From assembly GCA_964462515.1 (NCBI GenBank), contig CAYWXK010000008.1, positions 40,062 to 104,061 on the forward strand: a DNA stretch of 64,000 nt, given 5' to 3'. The notes under the pieces are model-generated. The model was given only the letters and a program-made list of their open reading frames with translations. It made no database searches and was not told the origin of the DNA. Numbering within the stretch: position 1 is the stretch's first letter; each line of letters opens with the position of its first letter. This document shows positions 8,370-17,066 of this stretch, in pieces. Source of the DNA: CAYWXK01 sp964462515. GTDB lineage: Bacteria; Planctomycetota; Phycisphaerae; Sedimentisphaerales; Anaerobacaceae. The position numbers and the translations under genes are program-made.

Positions 8370-9143
8370 TTATCTACTCTGTATCTTGCCTTTTGAACAT
8401 TTAAGGTTCAGTTTCTCCTCAAATATCTTCGAGACAGCCAACCAAGAAGGACTATTTTCGTCTATGTCAAAGACCGTTTTGCCCTGCATTGAAGCATCGA
8501 AAACCGCACGGTCCACAGGGACATAACCAAAAGTCTCTATCTCATCTAATCTCTCCTCGCAAGCAGAAATATCCTCAACCTTATTCCATATAACGCCAAT
8601 TTCTTTTATAGATACAGGCAATCTTTTTGCAAGCTCAAAAATCCTCTCGGCTGTGTCCACACCCAGCGAAGTCGGCTCTGTTACGATACATAATATGTCA
8701 ACATTATTTGTGGTCCTGCGGGACAGGTGCTCCATCCCCGCCTCGTTATCTATAATTACATACTCATATTGTGAACTTAATTTATCCAGAAACTGTCGCA
8801 GGATATTATTCACTGCACAATAGCAGCCCGGCCCTTCAGGCCTGCCCATAACAAGCAAATCAAACCCATCAGCCTCAGTTAATGCTTTTTGAATATCGTA
8901 TTCAAGCGACCGAAGCCTATCGGTGCCCGTATTAGTAGGCGTTTTGGCCCGCGCATCCTCACGAATATCAGCGATAGTGCCGACCGGCTGAACTCCCAAC
9001 ATCGAGCCAAGACACGAATTAGGGTCGGCATCCACTGCAAGTATAGCCCCCCCACCTCCCCTTTTCAGCAGTCTTACAATCATCGCGGCTATGGTCGTTT
9101 TGCCTGACCCGCCCTTTCCGCCTATCGCAATTGTTTTCGCCAT
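8370..9143 (-). CDS. CooC/AcsF-type nickel-insertion ATPase (copy 2 of the operon)
   Basis: MinD/CooC-like P-loop ATPase thought to help load nickel into CO dehydrogenase or acetyl-CoA synthase. At 257 aa it has the deviant Walker A GGKGGSGKTT at the N-terminus, AVDADPNS as the switch region, and a CYC (CxC) pair in GPGCYCAVNN, the position that binds metal in CooC proteins. It sits between acsV and acsD, the position of acsF in acetogen clusters. A second CooC-like gene opens the operon (20876-21682), so division of labour between the two nickel enzymes is a reasonable inference. Confidence 0.9.
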   Translation of the reverse strand: MAKTIAIGGKGGSGKTTIAAMIVRLLKRGGGGAILAVDADPNSCLGSMLGVQPVGTIADIREDARAKTPTNTGTDRLRSLEYDIQKALTEADGFDLLVMGRPEGPGCYCAVNNILRQFLDKLSSQYEYVIIDNEAGMEHLSRRTTNNVDILCIVTEPTSLGVDTAERIFELAKRLPVSIKEIGVIWNKVEDISACEERLDEIETFGYVPVDRAVFDASMQGKTVFDIDENSPSWLAVSKIFEEKLNLKCSKGKIQSR

Positions 9144-9159
9144 ATCAAATTTTCTCCGG

Positions 9160-9277
9160 TGGCACGGCCATCCCTTCGACTACGCTCAGGACAAGCTTGG
9201 CCGTGTATTCACCCCGTTTAGAAATAAAATTTCTAACGGGGTTCACGGGCTGGAAGCCCCTCCCACCTTCACTGATG
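9160..9277. repeat. composite repeat R3 with nested R1-like core, reaching into acsV
   Basis: Begins ggtggcacggccat, contains an R1-like segment (ccttcgactacgctcagg), then tggccgtgtattcacc, a hairpin accccgtttagaa...ttctaacggggt, and gggctggaagcccctcccac. CACGGCCA and TGGCCGTG form an inverted pair around the core. The sister copy is at 12685-12777. The last part lies inside the acsV reading frame and supplies its final residues and stop codon. Confidence 0.82.
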
Positions 9278-11165
9278 GAAACAGCGACAAATCCGTATGC
9301 GGCAGGAAACTGGCCCTGATAAATTCATCCATATACTTCGGATGGCTCATCAAATCAAAATATGTCATACTCTGGGCAATCTTTTCAGCGGTCTTGAGAG
9401 CCTTGCGACTCAACAAAACCGTCTTTGCTCCTGCAATGGATGTATTTCCCACAAAGTGAATCTTCTCCACCGGCACATCGGGCAGCATTCCGATAGCAAC
9501 AGCGTGCCGAACATTCAGAAAATTTCCAAATCCGCCGGCTAAATAAATTCCTTCCAAATCTTCCGTTTTTGTCTGGGTGGACTCCATCAACACTCTTATT
9601 GCGGCAAAAACTCCCGCCTTGGAACGGACTAAATTATCGATATCCGGCTGGGTAATTACTATCTCCTGTCGGCCGTTCCCACCTTTCACCAGTTGAAACT
9701 GCAACCCATCCTCGCCTTCTGTTACCCGATACTTACCATTGGTCCCGAAACGCCCCGTCCGGTCTATGATTCCATTTCTAAATAATTCGGCAATTGTATC
9801 CAATAAGCCCGACCCGCATATTCCAACCGGGCGGCTGCCGCCTATCGTCTTAAACTCAACAGCCCCATTCCCCAGAATCGTCATCTTCTCAATTGCACCT
9901 GCCCCCGCTCTCATACCGTGTTTAACCCCGCTGCCCTCAAACGCAGGCCCTGCCGAGCTCGAAGCGCAAACCAGCCAGTCTCGATTACCCAGAACCACTT
10001 CGCCATTTGTCCCGATATCAGCAAAAAGTGAGATGCCCTTTCTGGTATAAATTCGCGTTGTCAATACGCCCGCTACTACGTCACTACCCACGTATGCAGC
10101 AACGCTCGGCAGGCAGTATAATAAACCTCGCTTATTGATTTGAATGCCTGCCTCCGCTGCACGGATTGGCGGAATAAAACCGGCTGAAGCAACGTATGGT
10201 TCTCTGCGAATTCGCGTCGGGTCTAAATTCAATAAAAAATGCAGCATCGCTGTATTGCCGGCACAAACAATCGTGGTAATATCCTGCAAATCAATTCTCT
10301 GTCTTTCTGCCAGTGTTACTATCAGATTATTGACATCTCCGACAAGGCGGTTCTGCATCTCGTCAAACGCATTATTTTCCTCGGCGTAGATAATCCGGCG
10401 TATATAATCATCTCCGAAATTTATCTGGCTGTTATATGTAGCCTCCGTGTCTATCGTAGTAGCTTTTGTTAAGTCAACAAGATGGACAACCACAGTGGTT
10501 GTCCCCAGGTCAACAGCCACAGCAAAATTCTTTTCAGAATGGTTGCCTGCCTCAACCTCGATAACTTCGGTGGTCTCTCCTCGGCGGCCTATCGTTACCG
10601 TAACCTTGTAGCCGCAGCTTGTCAGCACTCCGGAAAGTTTTTGAAGGATTCTGTAACCGGTCTGCATTATTGGAGCATCAATCCGCTCACGTATTGCCAG
10701 GTATAAACGCTCGTGGTCAGCGGTATGGTCCCGAACGCTCGGCGGAGTAATTTCAAGATATAACTTTTGCACCAGCGGGTCAAACTTAAACACCCCTGCT
10801 TCCACCTCACCGGCAAGCTCACTGAACCTGTGGGCATCGGAATCCATCAGTATTTGACTTGTCTCCAGAGTGTGAAACTTTGGGATAGTTACAGTCATAT
10901 CAGAAAGGACCGTGGTCTGGCAGGCCAAAACAATATTCTCCCTCACTTCATTTGGAGTAAGTAACGCGGTGGGCTTACCTTGAAATTGCCCTTCATCAAT
11001 TACTATTTTGCACTTACCGCAATAGCCATCCCCTCCGCAGATACTGCTTACGTAAATCCCCGCTTTATTAGCTGCCTCAAGTAGGACTGTCCCCGCCGGA
11101 ACCTCTACCCTCAGCCCGCTCGGCTCAAATCGCACCAGACACTTTTTTTTCTTAGCATCATCCAT
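9243..11165 (-). CDS. acsV: corrinoid protein reductive activator (RACo/AcsV-like)
   Basis: ATP-dependent activator that reduces inactive Co(II) corrinoid back to Co(I). At 640 aa it has an N-terminal [2Fe-2S] domain (CGGDGYCGKCK then ACQTT), a linker, and a C-terminal ASKHA-type ATPase with VDLGTTTVVVHLVD, ADIGTNGEVVLGN, SSSAGPAFEGSGVKHG and LAGGFGNFLN. It lies between acsC and the acsF-like gene, as in acetogen clusters. The last seven residues, VGGASSP, and the TGA stop come from the R3 repeat, so the native C-terminus has been replaced or extended. No clear ribosome site precedes the ATG; that spacer is itself repeat DNA. Confidence 0.93.
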   Translation of the reverse strand: MDDAKKKKCLVRFEPSGLRVEVPAGTVLLEAANKAGIYVSSICGGDGYCGKCKIVIDEGQFQGKPTALLTPNEVRENIVLACQTTVLSDMTVTIPKFHTLETSQILMDSDAHRFSELAGEVEAGVFKFDPLVQKLYLEITPPSVRDHTADHERLYLAIRERIDAPIMQTGYRILQKLSGVLTSCGYKVTVTIGRRGETTEVIEVEAGNHSEKNFAVAVDLGTTTVVVHLVDLTKATTIDTEATYNSQINFGDDYIRRIIYAEENNAFDEMQNRLVGDVNNLIVTLAERQRIDLQDITTIVCAGNTAMLHFLLNLDPTRIRREPYVASAGFIPPIRAAEAGIQINKRGLLYCLPSVAAYVGSDVVAGVLTTRIYTRKGISLFADIGTNGEVVLGNRDWLVCASSSAGPAFEGSGVKHGMRAGAGAIEKMTILGNGAVEFKTIGGSRPVGICGSGLLDTIAELFRNGIIDRTGRFGTNGKYRVTEGEDGLQFQLVKGGNGRQEIVITQPDIDNLVRSKAGVFAAIRVLMESTQTKTEDLEGIYLAGGFGNFLNVRHAVAIGMLPDVPVEKIHFVGNTSIAGAKTVLLSRKALKTAEKIAQSMTYFDLMSHPKYMDEFIRASFLPHTDLSLFPSVKVGGASSP

Positions 11166-11295
11166 ACATTAAGAAAATTCTAAATACTAATATCTAAACC
11201 CTAAACAAATTCAAATGACCGAAATACTAAACCCTAAACGTTTTGCACATTTGAATTTCGATATTGTTTAGTATTTAGGATTCAGGATTTAGGAT
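11166..11295. repeat. AT-rich repeat of cctaaa/ttcaaa words between acsC and acsV
   Basis: A 130-base spacer made of recurrent words such as aaatactaa, aaccctaaac, tttgaatttcgatattg and ttaggattcaggatttagga. The left half and right half are roughly inverted copies (ctaaaccctaaac against gtttagtatttagga). A related element with aattcgaatatcgaaatccg words is at 55078-55215. No gene or ribosome site is seen. Confidence 0.7.
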
Positions 11296-12672
11296 TTACT
11301 TCCAGACCTCTTGCAGATACTTAGGCAGCATTGAAGATTCTCTCGGACCGACCATAATCTCCCAGTTGGTAACCTCTTCGAGCTTACCGCTCATTACCGC
11401 AACGTAACCAGGAATTATAAGTTTCCTGTGCTTGACCAGCTCTTCTACGCGGTGTTTGGCCATAGCGTCCGCCACCGTTTTTTCATTGAGTTTATCTCCC
11501 GAATAAGCCGTCAATACGCTTGTCCCTTCCGTATCGACCACAAGAATATAGCTCGGCACGCGGCTCGCCTCAACATCCGACTCCACAGTATAATAAGTCA
11601 GTGAAAAGTTAGTTGTGAACATAAGCGGCGAATCCTTATCAGGCTCGCCGACCGTATAAACCTTCGGCTCAACCTGCACAGGTTTCTGCGGGTCGGTAAA
11701 GATATTCATCACCGCAGTCAGCATAGGCAAAATAGCAGACGGCTCAACGGTATCGACCACGATAATACTGGAATATTTGCAAATCAAGCTAATAGCAACA
11801 GCAAGCTGTTTGTCCGCGTCACCATCGGTCATAAACGATATTGCAGGATAACCTAACGGTCGAAATACCTTTTTCAGGGCTAATGCCCGCATCCTTGAAA
11901 GGCCATACAACTGGTCCCGAAGACTCATCCCCGCAAGATTTAATACAATGTCCTCAACACCCATCGCTTTAATTTTTTCAGTAAGCTCGCAAAGACTTTC
12001 GATTGATTCGGCTTTTGCCACAAGGGGACAACCGTTTTCTTTGGCGATTTTTGCCATTGCATCAGCGGTATCCAATTTAGCCGAGGCAAGTAGAGGAACC
12101 ACTCCCTCCCTCGACTTTGCTCGGGATGGTGAGCTTGTCGAACCATTTACTTTCGCCGCCGCTGCTGCCATCGCCTCTGCCGATTCAGTTACCAGAATAA
12201 GCGCAAGCGGGCTTGCGCTTTTAACCGCGGCGCAAGTCTCGGCAAAATTCTTCGATGAGCCACTGTCATTAACAACCGCTATGGCCCTGACCCCAATTTT
12301 GGTCCCCACACGCTCAAACTGCAGGGCACTTATGGACTCAACACGTCGCTTTAAGTCCTCGCCGGCCAGCTTATCCGAAACGGTTACAGCCAGAACCGTA
12401 GGATTATGAAACTTCTCTTCGTGTCGGAAAACAACGGTCTCCTGGCCTATCTGCACCTGATTATCCGAGCTGCCGAATACAACTTTGCGCATCGGCGGAG
12501 CCGCAGCAGCCGCAAGCTTCTCCTTCGCCTCCTCCGAAACGAAAGGACAATCCTCTAACTTTGCCCGCTTCTGCGCAAGCGCCATAGCAAAGGCAAGGCA
12601 GGTAGGCATACCACACTTCTTACAGTTTGTTTTCGGTAACAGCTTAAAAATATCTAATCCCGTCAGCGCCAT
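11296..12672 (-). CDS. acsC: corrinoid/iron-sulfur protein large subunit, with repeat-encoded insertion
   Basis: Gamma subunit of the corrinoid iron-sulfur protein, 458 aa. The N-terminal [4Fe-4S] domain shows NCKKCGMPTCLAFAMALA and EDCPF. A TIM-barrel and a C-terminal corrinoid-binding Rossmann part follow, ending PGYVAVMSGKLEEVTNW...VGPRES. Residues about 176-189 (GSTSSPSRAKSREG) are the translation of an R1 repeat at 12105-12147 and interrupt the barrel region without breaking the frame. Family members elsewhere are near 445 aa, which agrees with a small insertion. It lies between acsB and acsV. Confidence 0.94.
   Translation of the reverse strand: MALTGLDIFKLLPKTNCKKCGMPTCLAFAMALAQKRAKLEDCPFVSEEAKEKLAAAAAPPMRKVVFGSSDNQVQIGQETVVFRHEEKFHNPTVLAVTVSDKLAGEDLKRRVESISALQFERVGTKIGVRAIAVVNDSGSSKNFAETCAAVKSASPLALILVTESAEAMAAAAAKVNGSTSSPSRAKSREGVVPLLASAKLDTADAMAKIAKENGCPLVAKAESIESLCELTEKIKAMGVEDIVLNLAGMSLRDQLYGLSRMRALALKKVFRPLGYPAISFMTDGDADKQLAVAISLICKYSSIIVVDTVEPSAILPMLTAVMNIFTDPQKPVQVEPKVYTVGEPDKDSPLMFTTNFSLTYYTVESDVEASRVPSYILVVDTEGTSVLTAYSGDKLNEKTVADAMAKHRVEELVKHRKLIIPGYVAVMSGKLEEVTNWEIMVGPRESSMLPKYLQEVWK
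12105..12147. repeat. dispersed repeat R1 inserted in frame in acsC
   Basis: On the minus strand it reads ggttcgacaagctcaccatc then ccgagcaaagtcgaggga, differing from the intergenic copy at 2542-2580 at only two positions over that stretch by eye. It lies in the middle of the acsC coding sequence and keeps the frame open, adding GSTSSPSRAKSREG. Confidence 0.9.
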
Positions 12673-12684
12673 AATACCCTTCTA

Positions 12685-12777
12685 TCTGTGGCACGGCCAT
12701 CTGGTTCGACTTCACTCACCATCCTGAGTGGAATCGAAGGACTGGCCGTGTCTTCACGGGCTGGAAGCCCGTGCCAC
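12685..12777. repeat. composite repeat R3 with nested R1 core (acsB-acsC spacer)
   Basis: tgtggcacggccat, an R1 copy at 12703-12741 (ggttcgacttcactcaccat onward), tggccgtgtcttcacgg and gctggaagcccgtgccac. The outer words gtggcacgg and cccgtgccac are inverted, as are CACGGCCA and TGGCCGTG on either side of the R1 core. Same design as 9160-9277. Confidence 0.85.
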
Positions 12778-12784
12778 TATCCCA

Positions 12785-14971
12785 TTAGAACATTGGCTCC
12801 AAAGTTATTACAGGATGGCCGGCTTTGGTTATAAACTCTAAAACTTGTTCTTCCGTCGTAGCTGTCTTCTCATCGGCAATCTTGGCAAGAAATTCTTCTC
12901 CGCCAAGTTCGAGCTCGTTTGCCCTCTTGACAAAGGCATCTTTAATCTCTTCCTTCAGCATAGTCGGCATCCAGACAATCCGCCGGATTCCGCCTTCAGC
13001 AGCTATAAATTTCCGCGAGTTAATATAATGCTTTGAGTGCCCGATGAAACCCGGCGTCTGCTGCCCGCCGCCGACTGTCCCGGCAAGAGTCGAAAACTTC
13101 ATCCCGCAGGGCGTCATCTCAGGATACTCTCTGTTGACAATCATTATCCCACCCGTTGAAGGCAGCACCGCAGCAATGCATTCAAAGCAGCCGCAGCTTG
13201 TCATCGGGTCGGTAATCATACTATACTGGCTCATCCGTTCCACTTTACCGCCGCTGGTCTTTTGAACAAAGGCGTTTATCTTGTCCCACTGACCAATTTT
13301 TGTCTCAATGCAATTGCCTTTTGAGATGGGCTGATTTGGCCCCGACGGAGTAATCTCATACGCTGCCCGGCAGTCCAGCCAGCTATAAGCCCCGCACAAA
13401 CCAGGCCGCTCCGGCGAAATCACACACAAATGATTCGGAGCAAAACTCTGACACAATGTGCAGGAGTAAAATGTTTCTATGTCTTCGTCCGCCATACCTG
13501 CAAGTCTCGCGTCACGCTCGACATAAACACTATGAGCGAGCTGTCGCAGCGGGCGCACCTTCGCCTCATCCGTAAATATCTTGACCTGCACTTTGTCTAT
13601 AATACTTGAAAACTGGTCATGAAACTTCGCGTGCAACAGCTTTCCAAAATGTTCGAGTTTGAATCCTGCTTTTGCGGCTTCCCTGCTGATGCGAAGCCAG
13701 TTTATGTCACGCTGGCCCATATGCCAGATGCCGTGTGCTTCATTTATAAACGTATGTATCTGTCTCTCCAGCACAGGTTCAAAATCGGTCTGCATTTTTC
13801 TGCCGGCTACTTCAACTATAATGCCCAGCGGCAGCTTTCCGCCGGCCTCAACCGAATCGACATCCGGCCCCTGCACCTCGACCTTGCCATCTTCAACCTC
13901 ATCGATGTCCCGCATCCGAAGCCACTCAAACGACGGCGTTCTTTGCCCGCCAAACTCACAGTGCATATCTTCCTTGCGAATGCGCTCGCCTTCAAAGGCC
14001 GGACTGACCGCCACCGGAATCGGTATCTGTGCAATCTTTATCTTAAGCCCTCGAACCTCAATGGCCTTTTCCACAATTTTATCGTGAGAGATATTGGAGA
14101 CCACGTGCTCGTATGTGCACACTCCCGTAGGAAGAATCTGCGGAATATCCGAGTCAGCTATGACCGGGAAACCGTAGTTAATCGCCCCTGCAGCCGTCGC
14201 ATACCATTCATCGCTAACCTCACCCAGCGGCATAACAAAGGCAAAGATTCTATTTTTATTATAAAGCAGGTTTCGCCGAAAATCGCCCGGCTGGACTCCT
14301 CCAAAGCTAAGTGCCGCCCGGCTGGCAAAACCAAGCGCATATATCGCCGATGTAATTTCCCTCCCGAAAGGCACTAATCGCGTTTCCCACCCTAACTGCA
14401 CACCACCTTCAACAAGCTGCTCGGCAAAGGTGGTGCCGTTATTGTGCGCCGACATAAACACATACAGCCATCGCTCCTGAAGTTTACGGGCAATGTTGAC
14501 CGCTGTCTGGACATCCGGCGCAGCTCCAACCACCGCCGCAAACCCAGGCGCTGTTCCATCAACAAACTGAATGCCGCGCTCCCGCAGTATCACGTCGTCC
14601 GCTGCTCCCAGCCAGATACCATTAACTGGGTTAGGCCCGATTAGATACTTACAGGCCTCGATAATCTCTTCTGCGAAAAGCGTTGCCATACCAGCATCCA
14701 GAGCCTGGCCAAGATAGGGCAGCCACAGGTCATCATCAACAGGCGGCGGCAGGAGTGCTTTTATCTCCTTCATAACTTCTTCAAAATCAGCCAGCCTCTC
14801 TACCGCCCTTCCGGTCATCGAATAAATAATCGGAATGTAATAGCCGGTGTTAGGAAACTCCACACGGCAATCTCTGCCCTTTTCCTTGATAGCTCGCGTT
14901 AGAATATCTTCCGCCTGCCTGGCTATTTTATGAGCGCCGCGAATTGCTGCTGATGCAATGATTTTTGACAT
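12785..14971 (-). CDS. acsB: acetyl-CoA synthase, full-length bacterial type
   Basis: Makes acetyl-CoA from CO, the methyl group and CoA at the nickel-containing A-cluster. At 728 aa it includes the N-terminal domain that contacts CO dehydrogenase, which archaeal CdhC lacks. A-cluster ligands are visible as CTLCQSFAPNHLC, GLCGAYSWLDC and the Cys-Gly-Cys tripeptide in TSCGCFEC. The earlier possible start at 15028 would add 19 residues encoded by a repeat. The ATG at 14969-14971 gives MSKIIASAAIRGAHKIA and has a GAGG site. It lies between acsA and acsC. Confidence 0.96.
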   Translation of the reverse strand: MSKIIASAAIRGAHKIARQAEDILTRAIKEKGRDCRVEFPNTGYYIPIIYSMTGRAVERLADFEEVMKEIKALLPPPVDDDLWLPYLGQALDAGMATLFAEEIIEACKYLIGPNPVNGIWLGAADDVILRERGIQFVDGTAPGFAAVVGAAPDVQTAVNIARKLQERWLYVFMSAHNNGTTFAEQLVEGGVQLGWETRLVPFGREITSAIYALGFASRAALSFGGVQPGDFRRNLLYNKNRIFAFVMPLGEVSDEWYATAAGAINYGFPVIADSDIPQILPTGVCTYEHVVSNISHDKIVEKAIEVRGLKIKIAQIPIPVAVSPAFEGERIRKEDMHCEFGGQRTPSFEWLRMRDIDEVEDGKVEVQGPDVDSVEAGGKLPLGIIVEVAGRKMQTDFEPVLERQIHTFINEAHGIWHMGQRDINWLRISREAAKAGFKLEHFGKLLHAKFHDQFSSIIDKVQVKIFTDEAKVRPLRQLAHSVYVERDARLAGMADEDIETFYSCTLCQSFAPNHLCVISPERPGLCGAYSWLDCRAAYEITPSGPNQPISKGNCIETKIGQWDKINAFVQKTSGGKVERMSQYSMITDPMTSCGCFECIAAVLPSTGGIMIVNREYPEMTPCGMKFSTLAGTVGGGQQTPGFIGHSKHYINSRKFIAAEGGIRRIVWMPTMLKEEIKDAFVKRANELELGGEEFLAKIADEKTATTEEQVLEFITKAGHPVITLEPMF

Positions 14972-14974
14972 ATT

Positions 14975-15049
14975 CTTGATCCTCGATTCTCGTTTCTCGA
15001 TTCTCGATGCTTGACGAGCATCCAGCATCTAGTATCGAGCATCCTGTTT
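14975..15049. repeat. direct-repeat spacer between acsA and acsB
   Basis: About 75 bases built of ctcgattctcg units on the left and gagcatccagcatctagtat units on the right. It resembles repeat words seen elsewhere between genes of this window, and a translated portion would make a false acsB N-terminus. Nothing else is visible. Confidence 0.7.
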
Positions 15050-16993
15050 TCACTCTACTGCCAATGCACGCCGGTCCGCCATATCGTAAAGCTTGCGCTC
15101 TTTGACCTTGTTGATTCCCAGAGCATCGCGTTTACTCTCGATATGTTCCCGTATCATCTCGGCAGCTTTAAGCGGGTCTGACTCCACCGCCCAACGACCG
15201 CCAAGGTCTTTTTCAATCCCGCTAAATAAATACTTACTAACATTTTCGCTGCCCGATACCGGCAGAAATTCCTCACCGAAAACCACCAGCACGCCGCTTG
15301 CCACAAAATACTGCCCAATCGAGATTGCTTTTTCCGTAATCGATTCCAGACACGCCCCCGCCACCGGTATCTCGGATATATCCTCGCCCAGCCCGCCTTC
15401 CCTGACAATTTCCGCACAGGCTACCAGCAATCGACTGTTATCCACACAACTGCCGCACGTCAACACCGGTGGCATACCCACCGCCTCACACACCTCCCTT
15501 AGACCCGGCCCTGCCAGTTTTAGAGCTTCTTTCGGATTTGTCAAGCCGCGCTTACCGCACGCAATACTGGCACAGCCGGTCGTTACTACCAGAACATCCT
15601 GTTTGATTAGCTCCTCTGCCAGCGTAGTATGTGTCCAATCCTGCGGCACCTTAGGATTGGTGCAGCCGACAATGGCTGCAATCCCGCGAATCCGCCCATT
15701 GATGATATTGTCGTTTAGTGGCCGATAGCTGGCACGAAACCTCCCGCCTAACATATAGTTAATAGACTCATGGCTGAAACCTACTACAGCTTTTTGCTTT
15801 TCGCTGGGAATAGTGACCTGGCCACGATTTTTATAGTTTTCTATGGCCATTTTGATTATCTCTTTAGCTGTATTGAGGGCAGTCTTGTGCTCCATCTCAA
15901 TATGCTCAACGCCCAGTATTTTGGCCTTATCAGAGGTTGTAATTAGCTTTGTGTGGAAACATTTTGCGACTTCAGCCAGACCTTGCATCACGCACTGAAC
16001 ATCAACGGCCATCAATTCAATTGCTCCGGTGGCAATAGCCAATTCCTGATTCAGGAAATTACCCGCAATCGGCACTCCGTGCCTCATTAACAGTTCATTT
16101 GCCGTGCAGCAAATCCCTGCTATATTGATGCCTTTGGCCCCAACTTTTTGTGCCTCGGCCAGCAGTCCCTTATCTCTTGAGGCAGCGACTATCATTTCCG
16201 ACAGAATTGGCTCGTGTCCATGCACGATGATATTTACCTCGTCCTCCTTTAGCACCCCCAGATTCACCTCGCCGCGCCCCGGATAAGGAGTCCCGAAAAG
16301 AATATCTTGCAGCTCCGTAGCGAGCATCGAACCTCCCCAGCCATCGGCAAGGGCCGTCCGGCTGGCATGCATAATAATATTTTTATAATCCTGGTCCACA
16401 CCCATCGTAGTTCTGTGCAGAGCCTCGACCACCTCTCGGTCAACAGCCCGAGGCGTTATGCCAAGTTTTTTCCAGATTTCCTGTCGCGGCTTAGGCGCAC
16501 GCCGGGCCATAAGCTGTGTCCCCTGCGCTTTACCGAATTCGCCCAACGCAATTTCACCGATATCCTTAGCAATCTCATTGACCGGCCGGTCTTTGGCCTC
16601 CACTCCCAGCTCCGCAGCTATTCTTTTTAATTTAATGCTGTCTTTAATCTGGTAGTCCGGCGCTTCGCCCTGAGCGGCGGCAAGAAACACCTCCGCAACG
16701 CCGCGCCCATGGTCGCTATGGGCACTGGTGCCGGCTGCAATAGCCCGCAGAAAATTACGCGCCACAATGGTATCTGCACCGGCGCCGCAAACCCCAACTT
16801 GTGGCCCATCTCCAAATGGGTCAATTCGGCACGGCCCCATACTGCAAATACGGCAGCACACCCCCAGCTTCCCAAATCCGCACTGCGGCGATTGGTCATC
16901 GAGTCTGTCCCACGCATTTTTTTGGCCCGATGCGGCCATTTGACCTATCATTATCTGCGCTGCTTTGTCTGAACTACGTGTCTCTGGTTTCAT
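15050..16993 (-). CDS. acsA: anaerobic carbon monoxide dehydrogenase catalytic subunit
   Basis: Reduces CO2 to CO at the Ni-Fe-S C-cluster and feeds it to acetyl-CoA synthase. At 647 aa it has normal CooS/AcsA length. The N-terminal Cys-rich block CGFGKLGVCCRICSMGPC provides D- and B-cluster ligands. C-cluster signatures include HGHEPILSEM, GICCTANELLMRHG, TTGCASIACGKRG and LTCGSCVDNSR. It precedes acsB, so it is the ACS-associated form. An AAGGA site stands before the ATG. Confidence 0.96.
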   Translation of the reverse strand: MKPETRSSDKAAQIMIGQMAASGQKNAWDRLDDQSPQCGFGKLGVCCRICSMGPCRIDPFGDGPQVGVCGAGADTIVARNFLRAIAAGTSAHSDHGRGVAEVFLAAAQGEAPDYQIKDSIKLKRIAAELGVEAKDRPVNEIAKDIGEIALGEFGKAQGTQLMARRAPKPRQEIWKKLGITPRAVDREVVEALHRTTMGVDQDYKNIIMHASRTALADGWGGSMLATELQDILFGTPYPGRGEVNLGVLKEDEVNIIVHGHEPILSEMIVAASRDKGLLAEAQKVGAKGINIAGICCTANELLMRHGVPIAGNFLNQELAIATGAIELMAVDVQCVMQGLAEVAKCFHTKLITTSDKAKILGVEHIEMEHKTALNTAKEIIKMAIENYKNRGQVTIPSEKQKAVVGFSHESINYMLGGRFRASYRPLNDNIINGRIRGIAAIVGCTNPKVPQDWTHTTLAEELIKQDVLVVTTGCASIACGKRGLTNPKEALKLAGPGLREVCEAVGMPPVLTCGSCVDNSRLLVACAEIVREGGLGEDISEIPVAGACLESITEKAISIGQYFVASGVLVVFGEEFLPVSGSENVSKYLFSGIEKDLGGRWAVESDPLKAAEMIREHIESKRDALGINKVKERKLYDMADRRALAVE

Positions 16994-17066
16994 TAAGTCC
17001 TTCCTGTATATTCAATTACCTCTAAATGCTTTAACAGCTACAAATGCCATACTTTTGCCTATTACT

